A DNA stretch of 64,000 nt from Yarrowia lipolytica (taxonomy: Eukaryota; Ascomycota; Dipodascomycetes; Dipodascales). The notes beneath the pieces are model-generated. The model was not told the DNA's origin. It did no database searches and saw only the letters and a list, made by a program, of their open reading frames with translations. The number at the start of each line of letters is the position of its first letter. The first letter of the stretch is position 1. The stretch spans positions 434,001-498,000 of the forward strand of contig NC_090770.1 in assembly GCF_001761485.1 (NCBI RefSeq). The letters run 5' to 3'. Below, in pieces: positions 33,651 through 44,212 of the stretch. Both the position numbers and the translations under genes were made by a program.

Positions 33651-34382
33651 ATGCCCTACTACGCAGTCTACAGTGGTCGAAGAAGGGGAATTTTTTTCAA
33701 CTGGCAGGACGCCGAGAATCAGGTGACGGGCTACTCGTACCCCGGACGTGACCGATGTGCACGGCTGGAGGGTGCCGTTCAGCTAATGAAGCAGAATGGT
33801 GCCGGCAATATGGCCCGTCTGGTTGACTACGATGAGATCGGCTATGAGCGAGATCTGGTGTATATCACGGCGTGCCAGGGGGCAGAACCTGGTCTTCTGG
33901 GCTCTGCGGTATTTTTGGGCTCCGGAAACCGCTGCAACCACGCCACCTTGTCTCCTTCAAAGACTCTCAGTAGGGCCAGACTAGAGGCCATCTTGCACTT
34001 CTACAAAGAAGTCATTTCCAAGAGCTCCAAGTCCGATCCTGCCACCGCTGCATCGTACAAATATGACCATTGGCCGTCGTGGGAAATCCGCACCGACTCT
34101 CGAAGCATAATCGAACAGGTGTCTGAAAGTGTGCGACGATGGACCTTTGATGCATGGAGAGAGGGCGAGATGGAAAATGGCGACTTGTTGCACGAAATTG
34201 CAGAGGAACATGGCAAGTTGCGAAATCCGGACTTTGTGATTTTCAGACATGTGGAAAATTCCACCGACGGAGGTTCTCATGAGTGTGCACAGCTGGCTTA
34301 TGGAGCCACCAGAGAGTGTCCGTTGTGCCATAGACCTTTTGCTGTCGCTGATATGAAGATTCTTCGTGGAGAAAGGTCATAA
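33651..34382 (+). CDS. RNase H1-like protein lacking most catalytic residues
   Basis: The protein has 243 residues. Residues 1-50 form the RNase H1 N-terminal hybrid-binding domain (YYAVYSGRRRGIFFNWQDAE). An RNase H fold follows from about residue 68, with clear equivalents of each active-site segment. The first Asp region reads VYITACQG where the family has VYTDG. The Glu region reads SRARLEAI instead of NRAEL-AI. The third region keeps Asp (IRTDSRSII). The last reads SHECAQLA instead of NEEADRLA. So three of the four metal-binding residues seem lost. A CPLC pair near the C-terminus (ECPLCHRPF) is extra. RNase H1 cuts RNA in RNA/DNA hybrids; this copy probably binds but does not cut, which is inferred. 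A frameshifted relative lies at 59914-60686. Confidence 0.75.
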   Translation: MPYYAVYSGRRRGIFFNWQDAENQVTGYSYPGRDRCARLEGAVQLMKQNGAGNMARLVDYDEIGYERDLVYITACQGAEPGLLGSAVFLGSGNRCNHATLSPSKTLSRARLEAILHFYKEVISKSSKSDPATAASYKYDHWPSWEIRTDSRSIIEQVSESVRRWTFDAWREGEMENGDLLHEIAEEHGKLRNPDFVIFRHVENSTDGGSHECAQLAYGATRECPLCHRPFAVADMKILRGERS

Positions 34383-35989
34383 TGGAGAATAAAATAAAAT
34401 CATGACAAAATCATGACAAAATCATCACCAAACTCCATCACCAAACTCCATGGGCAAAATTAATGGTCTTTGACAGACACAACCGCAACAGAAACTTGCA
34501 GCGTATGAGCTGAGACAGTCGTCTATATTCGAGTATGTACTGTTATGTACAATACAAGAACTGGCATTTAAATCACATCTCAAAGTTGTTGATCCACTAT
34601 TCGCCGCCATTGTTCATGCTCAACTGAGTCTTTCACCCGGCTCTCCCTGTACTATCCGTATTAATGAAAATATAAGAAGTAACGAAGGATACTATGCATA
34701 ATCAGGCCTTATCTATGCACCTGAACAGACGTAGATGGAACAGCGTAGACGGCGGAATTTTTGTAAGATAAACATCGAGTATTGTAAAGAACTATCACGT
34801 GGCAGAATTTCTTCTTTGGAGCTATTTCTGTGTACTTTTACCTTGTTTTTCTTTCGCCCAAGACTTTAACGAAGGATAGCAACAGGAGCAGGTTTCCACT
34901 TGTTATAGAGGAGTCATGGCCAAACTTATATATTACAACGTATTCAATTTCCTTTGGTTAGTTCATTTCCGTTTACTTATTTCTTATCGGGGCAATTTTG
35001 GGCGAGTTGAAGGTCGTCATATGGTGGTATCAGTATCTTAGTGATACAACCAGAGACGACCCAAACATAGTTAGGAGAACATCAATTGACCAGGCTCTAT
35101 CCCATAGACTAGTGTACCAGCTATTACTTGTTGAATTGATCACCTCGGGAGTCTTCCGGTGCACCATTCCAAGTTCTGGACTGTGTGTTGGGTCTATATG
35201 ACTGTTGTAAGTAAATAACTACTTGTAAATTCCAACAATACTGGTTATCAACAGAAAACAGACTGTCAGATGCAATACTGATGAAGTTGCCACGATTTCT
35301 TGCCGTTCCCGACTCTTCAGACTCACCGATGATGCCGAGTCTCCCGCCGATGACAACGGTCGTCTTCATGACTCTCGGCAGGAATCCATGCACACCACCA
35401 TGATGATCCACTCGCGGCTGTTACAGGTCTCCCAGAAGTCCAGCATACTACTTATAGCATCTAAGTCGCTTCAAGTAGACATGATGATCCGTCGCAGTAC
35501 TCGCACATGGAAAGAGTCAATAAGAGAGACCAATGGCTCGCGAAGAAGGGGTAAATGTTGATCACGTGATCTTTACGCATGTTACTTGTACTTGTACCAT
35601 TCCATCATTCTATAAGCACTGTTTTCAGATCTCAAAGTTGACATGCTCTCTACAGGTCTAAGTGCAGGTTTGATGAACATGTCCAAAAAGTCTTAGAAAA
35701 CACTTTCAACAACATAAGCACACCAATGGTTGCGATTGAAGTCTGAATCCGGTCCGAGTTCCGCGTAATTACATCATATCAACTCCACTGTAACACATTA
35801 CTTGGGTCTACCGCCGAATTCTGACATGTTGGTCTCCGAAGCTTTTCACAGTTTGCAGCAAGGGCTCAGAACAGCATAGAGAGTCATTCTAGGAATCTAA
35901 AGAGATGATTCAGACGGAATATATTTCGCCCTATTTTTCGATGAATATCATGGAAAAACGAAATGGGCCGTTTTCGGGCACAAAACGTC
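34383..35989. other. Intergenic, no supported gene
   Basis: Short frames only. A direct repeat AAAATCATGAC occurs near 34396-34425, and the palindrome GATCACGTGATC lies at 35560-35571. Confidence 0.55.
35560..35571. promoter_or_regulatory. Palindrome GATCACGTGATC
   Basis: A perfect 12-bp palindrome with a CACGTG core, about 420 bases upstream of tRNA-Met. The target gene is unclear. Confidence 0.35.
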
Positions 35990-36063
35990 GCCTGGTTGGC
36001 TCAGTTGGTTAGAGCGTTAGTCTCATAATCTGAAGATCACCAGTTCGACCCTGGTACCGGGCA
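35990..36063 (+). tRNA. tRNA-Met(CAT), elongator, second copy
   Basis: Same sequence over all 74 bases as the copy at 30590-30663; the flanks differ apart from a few bases. Followed by TTGTTTCTTTTT as terminator. Confidence 0.95.
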
Positions 36064-36301
36064 CTTGTTTCTTTTTGCATCAATAGTCAGAAGGGCACAC
36101 GAGTTTTTTTCTTTCAGGTATCAAAAAGGAGTCAAGCAAGCTTTTAGTGCTTTATCGATACATCTTTGTCGTATCTCAACTTACAAGTACAACCTTTTTA
36201 GCCCTCAAGTGATAGGTTTTCTTTGGCTTATCAATCAAATCCACGATATAGTAGTAAACGAGGGTGTTAGATATATTTTAATGTCGGAAGTGGCAGTGCA
36301 T

Positions 36302-36304
<3 letters not shown>

Positions 36305-36342
<38 letters not shown>
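36305..36342 (+). repeat. (AG)19 microsatellite
   Basis: Nineteen uninterrupted AG units, likely length-variable between strains. Confidence 0.95.
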
Positions 36343-36344
<2 letters not shown>

Positions 36345-36996
36345 ATTACTAAAGTGTTGGTATCAATAATGGTACCAGAACACTCATACGGGGAGCTTCC
36401 TATCTCTAACAACAAAAGTCCATATTCAGGCAGCAATACTGGGACAACCAACGACAAATCTGTTCCTTAACGCATTAAACAGAGACCACTTTGTTTCCAC
36501 CGTTACCGACCTCACACCGAACAATGTGATCGAACACCTCGAGGGGCTCTGGAACATGCTATTGCCAACAATACCTGATCCGAAACTCATGTCAATGGAT
36601 CAAGTATACTTAACTAGCGGCTAGCTACCTAATTATATTACTTTGGTGAGGAGAAACCTCCTGCATCTCGAAAAAATCAAAAAAGGTGTTTTTTTTGTTC
36701 TAATGATTCATTACAGCTATATAACTAGTTAGCCGGGTTATTGGTGTTCAATAAATCATACACTTATGAGTCGTTTCGGTGTGCGCTGCGAGGCGCGTGT
36801 CAGTTGGTTTGTCGACGCTTCGTCTAGTTCTTGTCCTTGTCGTGATTCTTGTCGTGGTCTCGTGGTAGTGAATCATTGCTAACAGATCAAGTAATCGTAT
36901 CAATCGTTCCACGTCTTATCCAGACTCGATTTCCGCCCTAACCTAAGGAAACTGCTGAGTAATTTCGAGGTTGGTTCCTAACAAAAGCCAAGAAAC
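36343..36996. other. Intergenic, no supported gene
   Basis: No coding or RNA feature is recognised before the tRNA-Gly/5S unit. Confidence 0.55.
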
Positions 36997-37067
36997 GCGC
37001 CGATGGTTTAGTGGTAAAATCCATCGTTGCCATCGATGGGCCCCCGGTTCGATTCCGGGTCGGCGCA
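36997..37067 (+). tRNA. tRNA-Gly(GCC), upstream half of a tRNA/5S fusion
   Basis: Identical to the reverse-strand tRNA-Gly at 9844-9914: acceptor GCGCCGA/TCGGCGC and anticodon GCC. It is followed by the same GGTT linker and then 5S rRNA, with no T run between them. Confidence 0.96.
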
Positions 37068-37071
37068 GGTT

Positions 37072-37191
37072 GGTTACGGCCATATCCTGGTGAAAATACG
37101 GCTTCCCGTCCGATCAGCCATAGTCAAGCACCAGAGAGCCCAGTTAGTATTGTAGTGGGAGACCATACGAGAATCCTGGGTGCTGTAATCT
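37072..37191 (+). rRNA. 5S rRNA, downstream half of a tRNA-Gly/5S fusion
   Basis: A 120-nt 5S rRNA beginning GGTTACGGCC and ending GCTGTAATCT, whose ends pair. It ends inside T5 (37191-37195), the Pol III terminator of the joint transcript. The sequence appears identical to the copy at 9720-9839, while the flanks after the terminator differ. Confidence 0.95.
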
Positions 37192-37195
37192 TTTT

Positions 37196-37555
37196 GCCGC
37201 TTCGACCAGTCCCTGGGCGTGGCGAGTGGGCTGTGCTTTTGTCTCATAGGCTGTGTTCTTCTGCCGTTATCACTTTTCATGGCGTTTAAAAGCTCTCTTT
37301 TAACGTAGATGTTCTTCGGCGCGAACAATCAGCGAGTATGTACTTGAACGCCGTTTTATCTTGATATGCCAGGCTATGGCGATTCAATGGAGTTGTGTTG
37401 GTGTAACTAGTTCCACTGTCGTGTACAACAATCTCGTGACTGACTGTGTCCTGATCTTCTAACATTGCCACCACTTGCAGTAGTCGTATCGGTACTCGTA
37501 CGAACTCATAGGTGCATGTATGATGCCAAGTGCCGTTTGACTTCTTCTCACCACC
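37196..37555. other. Upstream region of the acidic coiled-coil gene
   Basis: No gene is supported. The GC content is close to that of the coding regions. Confidence 0.5.
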
Positions 37556-38014
37556 ATGACTGAAGAGAAGAGGAAGGAGAACGTGGATGCTCAGGACGCA
37601 TCTGACGTCGAGGACAACAGCGACACCGCCTCGAGCGACACCTACGACTCCCACGATCCAGAGTCGGAATACTACGATCCTGAGAACGGGTTTCGGAAAC
37701 AGCCGATTGAAGAGGTGCGCCAAAAGGTTGAGGAGATGGAGCAGTGTTATCTAGACGCGCAGGCCGAAATGAAGGAACTCGCAGAAATGATGGAGAAGTA
37801 CAAGTCCCTTAAGTCCAAGTGCAACAAGCTGTCTGCCTACCGGGTCTACCAGGGGCCGTGGAGTGTGTACATGGAACGAATGGAGCAGGAGTTTCCCAAC
37901 GAGAAGTTTGAGATACACGAGGAGAACACTCTGTTCAATATCAGTCAGCAGTTCGATGAGCTGACCAACGAGCTTCTGAGAGAGTCTGCGTTGCAGGTGA
38001 CCAAAGATGTGTAG
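37556..38014 (+). CDS. Acidic coiled-coil protein of unknown function (152 aa)
   Basis: Starts in good context (CACCACCATG). The first 50 residues are acidic and disordered (DASDVEDNSDTASSDTYDSH). A coiled coil of about 45 residues follows (EEVRQKVEEMEQCYLDAQAE and on), then a conserved-looking short region YRVYQGPWSVYMERMEQEFP. There is no membrane segment or signal. The family is not recognised; protein binding through the coiled coil is inferred. Confidence 0.65.
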   Translation: MTEEKRKENVDAQDASDVEDNSDTASSDTYDSHDPESEYYDPENGFRKQPIEEVRQKVEEMEQCYLDAQAEMKELAEMMEKYKSLKSKCNKLSAYRVYQGPWSVYMERMEQEFPNEKFEIHEENTLFNISQQFDELTNELLRESALQVTKDV

Positions 38015-40266
38015 CTGTAGTAATGGTCAGGAAGGAGATGTGCACTTGACCCAAAGTTGATAGGATCCTCTCTTCGGAATCAGTTCTTTCCTGGCTTTCA
38101 GACAGAGCTGGAAGGAAGAAGTCGCAGCAATGGGGGTACAGTGCCTGGTCTCGTGCTTGGGCCCATCAAATTGATTGTATAGAGATAATTCCATTTATCC
38201 GGTGTATCGATGAGTATTTTCAGGGGAAACCGAACAACTAGACTGTCTTAGAGATAGAAAAGGACTACAAATAGGAGAGGGGATGGAGATAAGAGAATGG
38301 TTGGAAGTAAGGGGGCATAGGAGGAAAACAGGACGTAAAGGGAACGTGAACAACCGCAATTCACAGTCTATTGTCACTGGGTTGTTGTATCTGTTTATCC
38401 TATGGGTTGTAGCTTAACAACAGGTAGGCCGTATAGACATGATGATGTAATGGACACCCAACTTATGGTCTACTTTACTGTATGTTGGAGTGAATCCAAT
38501 CAGATTACAAGTACTGTACCAGTACAATATCTCCAATTGAACGCTCTAAGCCAGTCCGTTTCAACATTTCAGAGCCAGTATCCAGCATCTACATGATGTC
38601 GCATTGTAGCACTCACCAACAAAGTACACTTAAAACCTATGCCTCTCAATTGCAATTTTTCAAGCGAGAAGCATCTACTTTTACGACACTCGTACTTGGA
38701 CATAGTAATGGATCTGTCTCAACCATGCTTGAACGGCGGTTGATCCAGACATTTAGAAGACTGACTGAGTATCCAACGGGCCTACTTCACCTAACGCGAC
38801 TACTCCATCAGTTTGTCCTTGTCCCAACTCCCTGAAGGGCCCGTTCCTCGATGAAACACACTTGCAGTCTGCGTGTCACATCTGGAAACTATCTGAAACG
38901 CTTCAGGAGAAGAGATTGTATTCCGTACCAGCCATATACTAATAAACACAGACATTGGCGATATTACCCTCTGGAATGTGCTGTACAGGAGGTGTTAGTT
39001 TGGTTACGTCCGGTATCGTACGAATCGTCATACGAGTATGTACTGTATATACTGTACTTGAACAAGTGTGATGCACTTTACTCATACAACATCGTAGGGA
39101 CAGTTGTATGGAATCATACGAACCATCTACAATCACCATTACACCGCATGGTCTTCCCATTGCTGCTCGAAAAACAGTTTGAACTCGCCCCCAGCTCTTC
39201 TGTCAAGACAGCACAGTCTGTTTCTGCTTGTCTTGAGTCCATTGTCCATTGTCCATCGTCCATTGTCCCTTTATTATCTCCTTCAGACTCACGAAACATG
39301 TTATTATATAAAAAACACAACTGGCATAACATTGACTCCGTCGCCCACGCCCATAAAAAACGCTGGAGACAATCACTCTATCGTACAGTTAACAGACGGC
39401 GGTACGAGTTGGTACATCCAAGAGTTGTAGCCCATTCCCGCTCCTAAATACCCCAACTCCGAGCCCTTCCCCTTCTCTCCAGACTTATATGAGCCCCTTT
39501 TAGATCCCGGTTCAGATGCCGCTACTTGTAGTACGAGCGCACTTGTACGAAATTAGACCAAAAAAAGCTCTTTTCAAAAAACACTTACAATATATTATCT
39601 GCTCCAAACAAAGTTGGGTTATTTTTAAATTTTGCCCCTGGAATTTGTGCGCGTGCTGTTGGCGTTTTCCGAAACGAGAAACCCTAGCCGCATCGCTGAT
39701 TGGTGGTGGAGACGTCCAAAACACGGCCAAAGGCAGCGAAATCGACCTAAACAAACAACAAATCAGCCGCAAATGCCCCCATATTACCACGACAACACCA
39801 TTTCGCCACCCTACCCTAACCGCCAAACGACAGTCGGACCACACTCACTAGCAGCCTAAAGTTCACTCGCACGGCTGAGAGGTACGCTATACAGTGCCCA
39901 GTTGAAGAACATTTGCCCGAGGGTTGCTTAGGCTGAGAAATCGAGACGGTGGTCACGTGACCGAGGGCTGGCTCCCTCCGACCACGACTCGGAAAACGAG
40001 ACAGACACAGAGAGGGGACAACACGTGACGTCTATGAGTCCACGGGCCCCTTCTTCCCTTCTCCCGTCTCCGCCAGTGTATTATTGTCGACACCCGTTCG
40101 GGATACATCAAAATAGGAGTAGTGCCAAACGTTAAAAAGTGAAAATAAACTCAGTCGTACACGAGCACTGTAATACACGAAACTATCACCACTCCAACCT
40201 CCGTCTACATCTCAGAAAAAACCGCACGACTCGGCTCAAAACCCCCCACAAACACACACACAACTA
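38015..40266. other. Long intergenic stretch upstream of RAX2
   Basis: It contains the 8-bp tandem repeat (CCATTGTC)n at about 39238-39272 and the palindrome GGTCACGTGACC at 39951-39962, about 305 bases before RAX2. Open frames are short and without domains. Confidence 0.55.
39951..39962. promoter_or_regulatory. CACGTG palindrome in the RAX2 upstream region
   Basis: GGTCACGTGACC is a perfect 12-bp palindrome with the Cbf1/bHLH core. A second, partial copy (ACACGTGACG) lies near 40021. Confidence 0.45.
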
Positions 40267-43200
40267 ATGAGGTGGTCCAGTCTACTACTACTGGGCTCGC
40301 CGGCTTGGGCAGCGTACGCGGTGCATCCGGTGGAGCTGCCGAAACTCAACACGGACAATTTCGGCGAGATGGGCATTCTGGGCGACTATGACGGCATTTC
40401 GCGGGTCGAATATGGCGGTCAGCAGAACTTTTCGTCGTTCTCAGGCTCGCAGGTGGCACAAATAGGCCACGACTCACCGCACGTGATAGCGCAGGTCAAT
40501 TCGTCTGTGCTGATTAGTCTGGCCCAGGTGCAACTGACGCGAAACCAGACCATCAAGCAGTGCCAGCTTGACAACAATCTATATATGACGGACGGAAGGG
40601 GCTTGTGGACGGTGGACATTGCCGAGGGAACCGTCAACTCGATCATCACGGGCCTGAATGGTACCATCCACGCACTCTTCTGCGATAGCAAGGAGGGCTC
40701 GGTGCTTGTGGGAGGAGAAATGGAAGGAGGAGTGGCGCAGTGGGACACGCAGAAGCAGGATTTTGCGGTTCCCAGCTTTGGAGGATTCAAAAATGGGTCT
40801 GTCACCGGCATCACCAGACTGGGCGACAATCTGGTATTCACAGGCTCGTTTGAGGGCATTGTCAACGACAAGGGCACCAACCACACGGTCCAGCACAACG
40901 TGACCGACATCACCGATCTTGATTTGACCGGTCTGGCTTCCAACCAGACCACTTTGGAACTGCTTTCAAATGGCCAGAATGGTTCTAACTCGTCAGAAAC
41001 TCTCCAGGAGATTGCTCGAAAGGTGAACCAGACAATCAACGCACCCCAGCAGATCTCCTTCCAATCTGCACAGATCCAAGCCGAGGGAACAGCGGGCGAT
41101 GTGAACCCGAAGGATATTTCTTGTCCAGGATCCACTTCGTGGGCTCTTACTCCCGACAGACAGGGCACCTGGCGAGCCAACTTTCCCTACTCGTTCACAC
41201 CGTCGACAGTTGTCATTGATAATCTTCCAGAGTCGTCTGGAGGCGGCACTGAGATGCTGCGGTTCCTGGCGTTTCCTCTGAACGGTATCATGAACCTCAG
41301 TTATGTGGACCAGGACGGACAGAAGAAGTACTGCGACGCTTTTTGTCCTATGCCGCAAGGAGGCTCGCGTGAGTTCACCTTTGTCAACGATATTGGCATG
41401 AACTCTTTCCAACTCGATTTACTATCCTTCTATGGTAATCATGCTGGTCTTTCTGGGGTGCAAATGTTCCATGCTGAGCGATTCACTTTCGCTGACAACC
41501 AGCTTAACGAAGGTAACGGGTGCTCTAAAAACATGACGCAGGCCACAAATGCCACCGCACAGGGTGATTTCAGTACCCAGGGCACTTATTTGACATCTTC
41601 CATCGACTCTCAACAGCAACTGGACGACACACAAGTGTCCTTTTCACCGAACGCTTCCTATTCCGGAAACTATACAGTGCGTCTTTTCACCCCTGGATGT
41701 ATCCAGGACAACTCTTGTGATGCTCGAGGTGGTGTTGATGTCACTGTGCAGACTTCTCCCTCTGACAGTCACTCCATGACTCTCTTCCAGACCAACAACG
41801 AGGACAAGTACGACACCATTTTTTCTGGCCCCATCAACGTGACGTCTGGTTTCCATCCCTCAGTCATTCTCAAGCCTTCCGCAGAGGGTCCCATTCCTCG
41901 AAACTTTGTGGCTGACCGTCTTCAGTTCACCATGACGTCGGTGTCTAACCTGACACAGATTTTTGGTGACTCGTACCTCAACTACACCTTGTTGGGCGGC
42001 AAGAATGGATCTCGACTTGTGAACAGCTCCGAGATTGTTGACATCCGCAACATCTTCGAGTACTCGCCTGGCAACTTTTCCACCGCCAACCAGACTGTTG
42101 GAAATACTACTCTCAACCGACTGGGACCTCTGATTAACGGTCGACTGACTTTCATTGAGACTTCTGAATCTGATGACGGCGTTGTTATTGCTGGTGACTT
42201 CATTTCTCCTATTGGAAAGAACCTGCTTCAGGTGGGCAATGAGTCTTCTCTGTTCCCCAACTCCACCTCCGCCAACAAGACCGATATTGATGGTCCCATC
42301 ACCATTCTGACATCTATTGAAGGCACCATTGTTGTCGGGACTTCGTCCGGTCTGTTTCATCTTGATGGAAATGCTCTTCGTCGGATTGACGGAGTTCCCG
42401 GCTCTGTGGATGCGTTGGTGGAGTACACTTTCAACGACACCAGGCACGTTTGGGCAGCCACCGGCAACAACTCCAATACCTCTGTGTTTTTCAACTCGAC
42501 AACGTGGGAGAAAACTGAGCTTCCTGTGTCGGCCTATCTTCGAGCTGGAGGCAGCAGCGATGCTGTGACTGTTTATCTCGGTATGCTTTCCATGTCGCAG
42601 GTTGAAGCCAAAGGTGCCGTTTATCTTGATTCTGACTTGAATCTAGTTCCCGTCGCGAAATTAGGCAACAGCTCTACTTTGACCAAGAGACAACAGTCCA
42701 ATGAGTCCGATTCTAACCAGACTGCCTCCTACTACACCGGTCACTATGTAAACGAATCGACTCTTGTGCTTGGAGGCAGTGATCTGACGATTCTGCAGGA
42801 TGGTATCAACGTGGGACCTACCAACTCGCTTGGCTACCCTGCCAATATCACGTCCTTGGCCTCTTCCAACTCGTCTAACATGCTGTTTATTGGTGGTGCC
42901 TTCTCTTCCGACATTGGATCGACTCAGGTGATTAACCTCGCCTTCTATGATCTCGACAACAACGGCTACGCCTCTCTGCAGCCACCGGGACTCACTGGTG
43001 GCAACGTGACTCGCCTTGAGTACCGAGCGTCTTCTCAGACGCTTGTTGCAGCTGGATCGTTCGGCATGGCTGGTTCTCTTATGTGTTCAGCCTTCTGCTT
43101 GTACGATCTTGACGCTGCTCGATGGAATTCTCCCTCGTCGTCCATCTCCGGAGTCGTCAACTATCTCGAGTTTTTGTCCAACGATGTTCTTCTTCTTGGC

Positions 43201-43914
43201 GGAAACATGACGTTCGACGACCAGACGGCCTCCGTGGCACAGTTTGATTTTTCCACCGGCGAGTTCTCGTCCATCATAGACGGCAACCAGACAGACTTTG
43301 AGGCCGTGCAGATTGTCATGACAAACGATGATCTTACCAATGTGTATGTGGTTGGCAAGAGCCCGTCTGGCCAGAAACTCGTGCACTGGAACGGTACTGT
43401 GTGGGACGAGGTGTCTATTCCTGGTTTGGAAGACACTTCGTACATCTCATCCCTACAGCTGTTGCAGACTGGGGGTAAGAAGAAGCGAGACAATGTGGTG
43501 ACACTGGATACTGATCAGCTGCTTATGATCTCAGGAGACATTCAGACCAACCAGGGCAACTTTTCGTCGGTCCTGTTTGACGGACAGTCGGTACTGCCCT
43601 TCTTGGTGACACAAAGTAAGTCGGGACAGGGATCCATTAACGGCTTTTTCTCACAGAGCTCCAGGTCATACTCTCCCATTCACAAGAAAAAGAAGATGCG
43701 ACGGGGTTTTGTGGTGCTGGTGGCGCTGGCCGTGGCTGTCGGTGTTATGTTCCTCATCGTGGGCATCGGCATCATTGCTACTTGTCTGCGTCGACGCAAC
43801 AGTGGATACATGTTGGCTCCTGGCCGAGTCAACGAGGCAGAAATGACCCAGTCGGTTCCTCCGCAGAATCTATTCGAGGATCTCCATGGGTACAACAACA
43901 ACCAAAAGTTTTGA
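40267..43914 (+). CDS. RAX2: Rax2, cortical polarity marker
   Basis: The protein has 1215 residues, almost the length of Saccharomyces Rax2 (about 1220). It is type I: an N-terminal signal peptide (LLLLGSPAWAAYA), a very long extracellular part rich in N-x-S/T glycosylation sites and kelch-like repeats (for example SVLVGGEMEGGVAQWDTQ, VVIAGDFISPIG, LLLGGNMTFDDQTASV), one membrane helix near residues 1147-1172 (VVLVALAVAVGVMFLIVGIG), and a short cytosolic tail starting RRRNSGYM. Rax2 marks former growth and division sites and steers bud-site or hyphal-tip choice together with Rax1. The gene is intact with no intron. Confidence 0.95.
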   Translation: MRWSSLLLLGSPAWAAYAVHPVELPKLNTDNFGEMGILGDYDGISRVEYGGQQNFSSFSGSQVAQIGHDSPHVIAQVNSSVLISLAQVQLTRNQTIKQCQLDNNLYMTDGRGLWTVDIAEGTVNSIITGLNGTIHALFCDSKEGSVLVGGEMEGGVAQWDTQKQDFAVPSFGGFKNGSVTGITRLGDNLVFTGSFEGIVNDKGTNHTVQHNVTDITDLDLTGLASNQTTLELLSNGQNGSNSSETLQEIARKVNQTINAPQQISFQSAQIQAEGTAGDVNPKDISCPGSTSWALTPDRQGTWRANFPYSFTPSTVVIDNLPESSGGGTEMLRFLAFPLNGIMNLSYVDQDGQKKYCDAFCPMPQGGSREFTFVNDIGMNSFQLDLLSFYGNHAGLSGVQMFHAERFTFADNQLNEGNGCSKNMTQATNATAQGDFSTQGTYLTSSIDSQQQLDDTQVSFSPNASYSGNYTVRLFTPGCIQDNSCDARGGVDVTVQTSPSDSHSMTLFQTNNEDKYDTIFSGPINVTSGFHPSVILKPSAEGPIPRNFVADRLQFTMTSVSNLTQIFGDSYLNYTLLGGKNGSRLVNSSEIVDIRNIFEYSPGNFSTANQTVGNTTLNRLGPLINGRLTFIETSESDDGVVIAGDFISPIGKNLLQVGNESSLFPNSTSANKTDIDGPITILTSIEGTIVVGTSSGLFHLDGNALRRIDGVPGSVDALVEYTFNDTRHVWAATGNNSNTSVFFNSTTWEKTELPVSAYLRAGGSSDAVTVYLGMLSMSQVEAKGAVYLDSDLNLVPVAKLGNSSTLTKRQQSNESDSNQTASYYTGHYVNESTLVLGGSDLTILQDGINVGPTNSLGYPANITSLASSNSSNMLFIGGAFSSDIGSTQVINLAFYDLDNNGYASLQPPGLTGGNVTRLEYRASSQTLVAAGSFGMAGSLMCSAFCLYDLDAARWNSPSSSISGVVNYLEFLSNDVLLLGGNMTFDDQTASVAQFDFSTGEFSSIIDGNQTDFEAVQIVMTNDDLTNVYVVGKSPSGQKLVHWNGTVWDEVSIPGLEDTSYISSLQLLQTGGKKKRDNVVTLDTDQLLMISGDIQTNQGNFSSVLFDGQSVLPFLVTQSKSGQGSINGFFSQSSRSYSPIHKKKKMRRGFVVLVALAVAVGVMFLIVGIGIIATCLRRRNSGYMLAPGRVNEAEMTQSVPPQNLFEDLHGYNNNQKF

Positions 43915-44212
43915 AAAGTTTTGATAGACGTTGAATTTATTTATACACATTGCACACAGGCTTAAATCGCAAAGTGTTGCGTATTGTAGCTGCTATTCTG
44001 TAGATCATCGGACGTCCGTGGATGCTCTGTTAATCACTTATGTAATACTGTACCCTGTAGTAATAGTTGCAATTGTCACTGAGGACTTATGATACTAATA
44101 CTGATGTGACCGCTGCTGAATTCGGACAGTCTCATTCACCAGCAAATGAATGGAATCATTCCAAGCATTGAAGGAGTCTCTGTCATGTGTGTGGTCCTTC
44201 AGCTATGTTGAA

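Noticed and set aside
37011-37289. Open frame beginning MVKSIVAIDGPP, also present near 9706-9900
   Set aside because: It is only a reading of the tRNA-Gly/5S sequence and appears twice because the RNA genes are identical.
38402-39447. Several forward frames up to 198 codons upstream of RAX2
   Set aside because: They overlap simple repeats and TACTGTAC motifs and show no protein features.
40419-41180. 253-codon reverse frame inside RAX2
   Set aside because: Shadow of the RAX2 coding strand with no features of its own.
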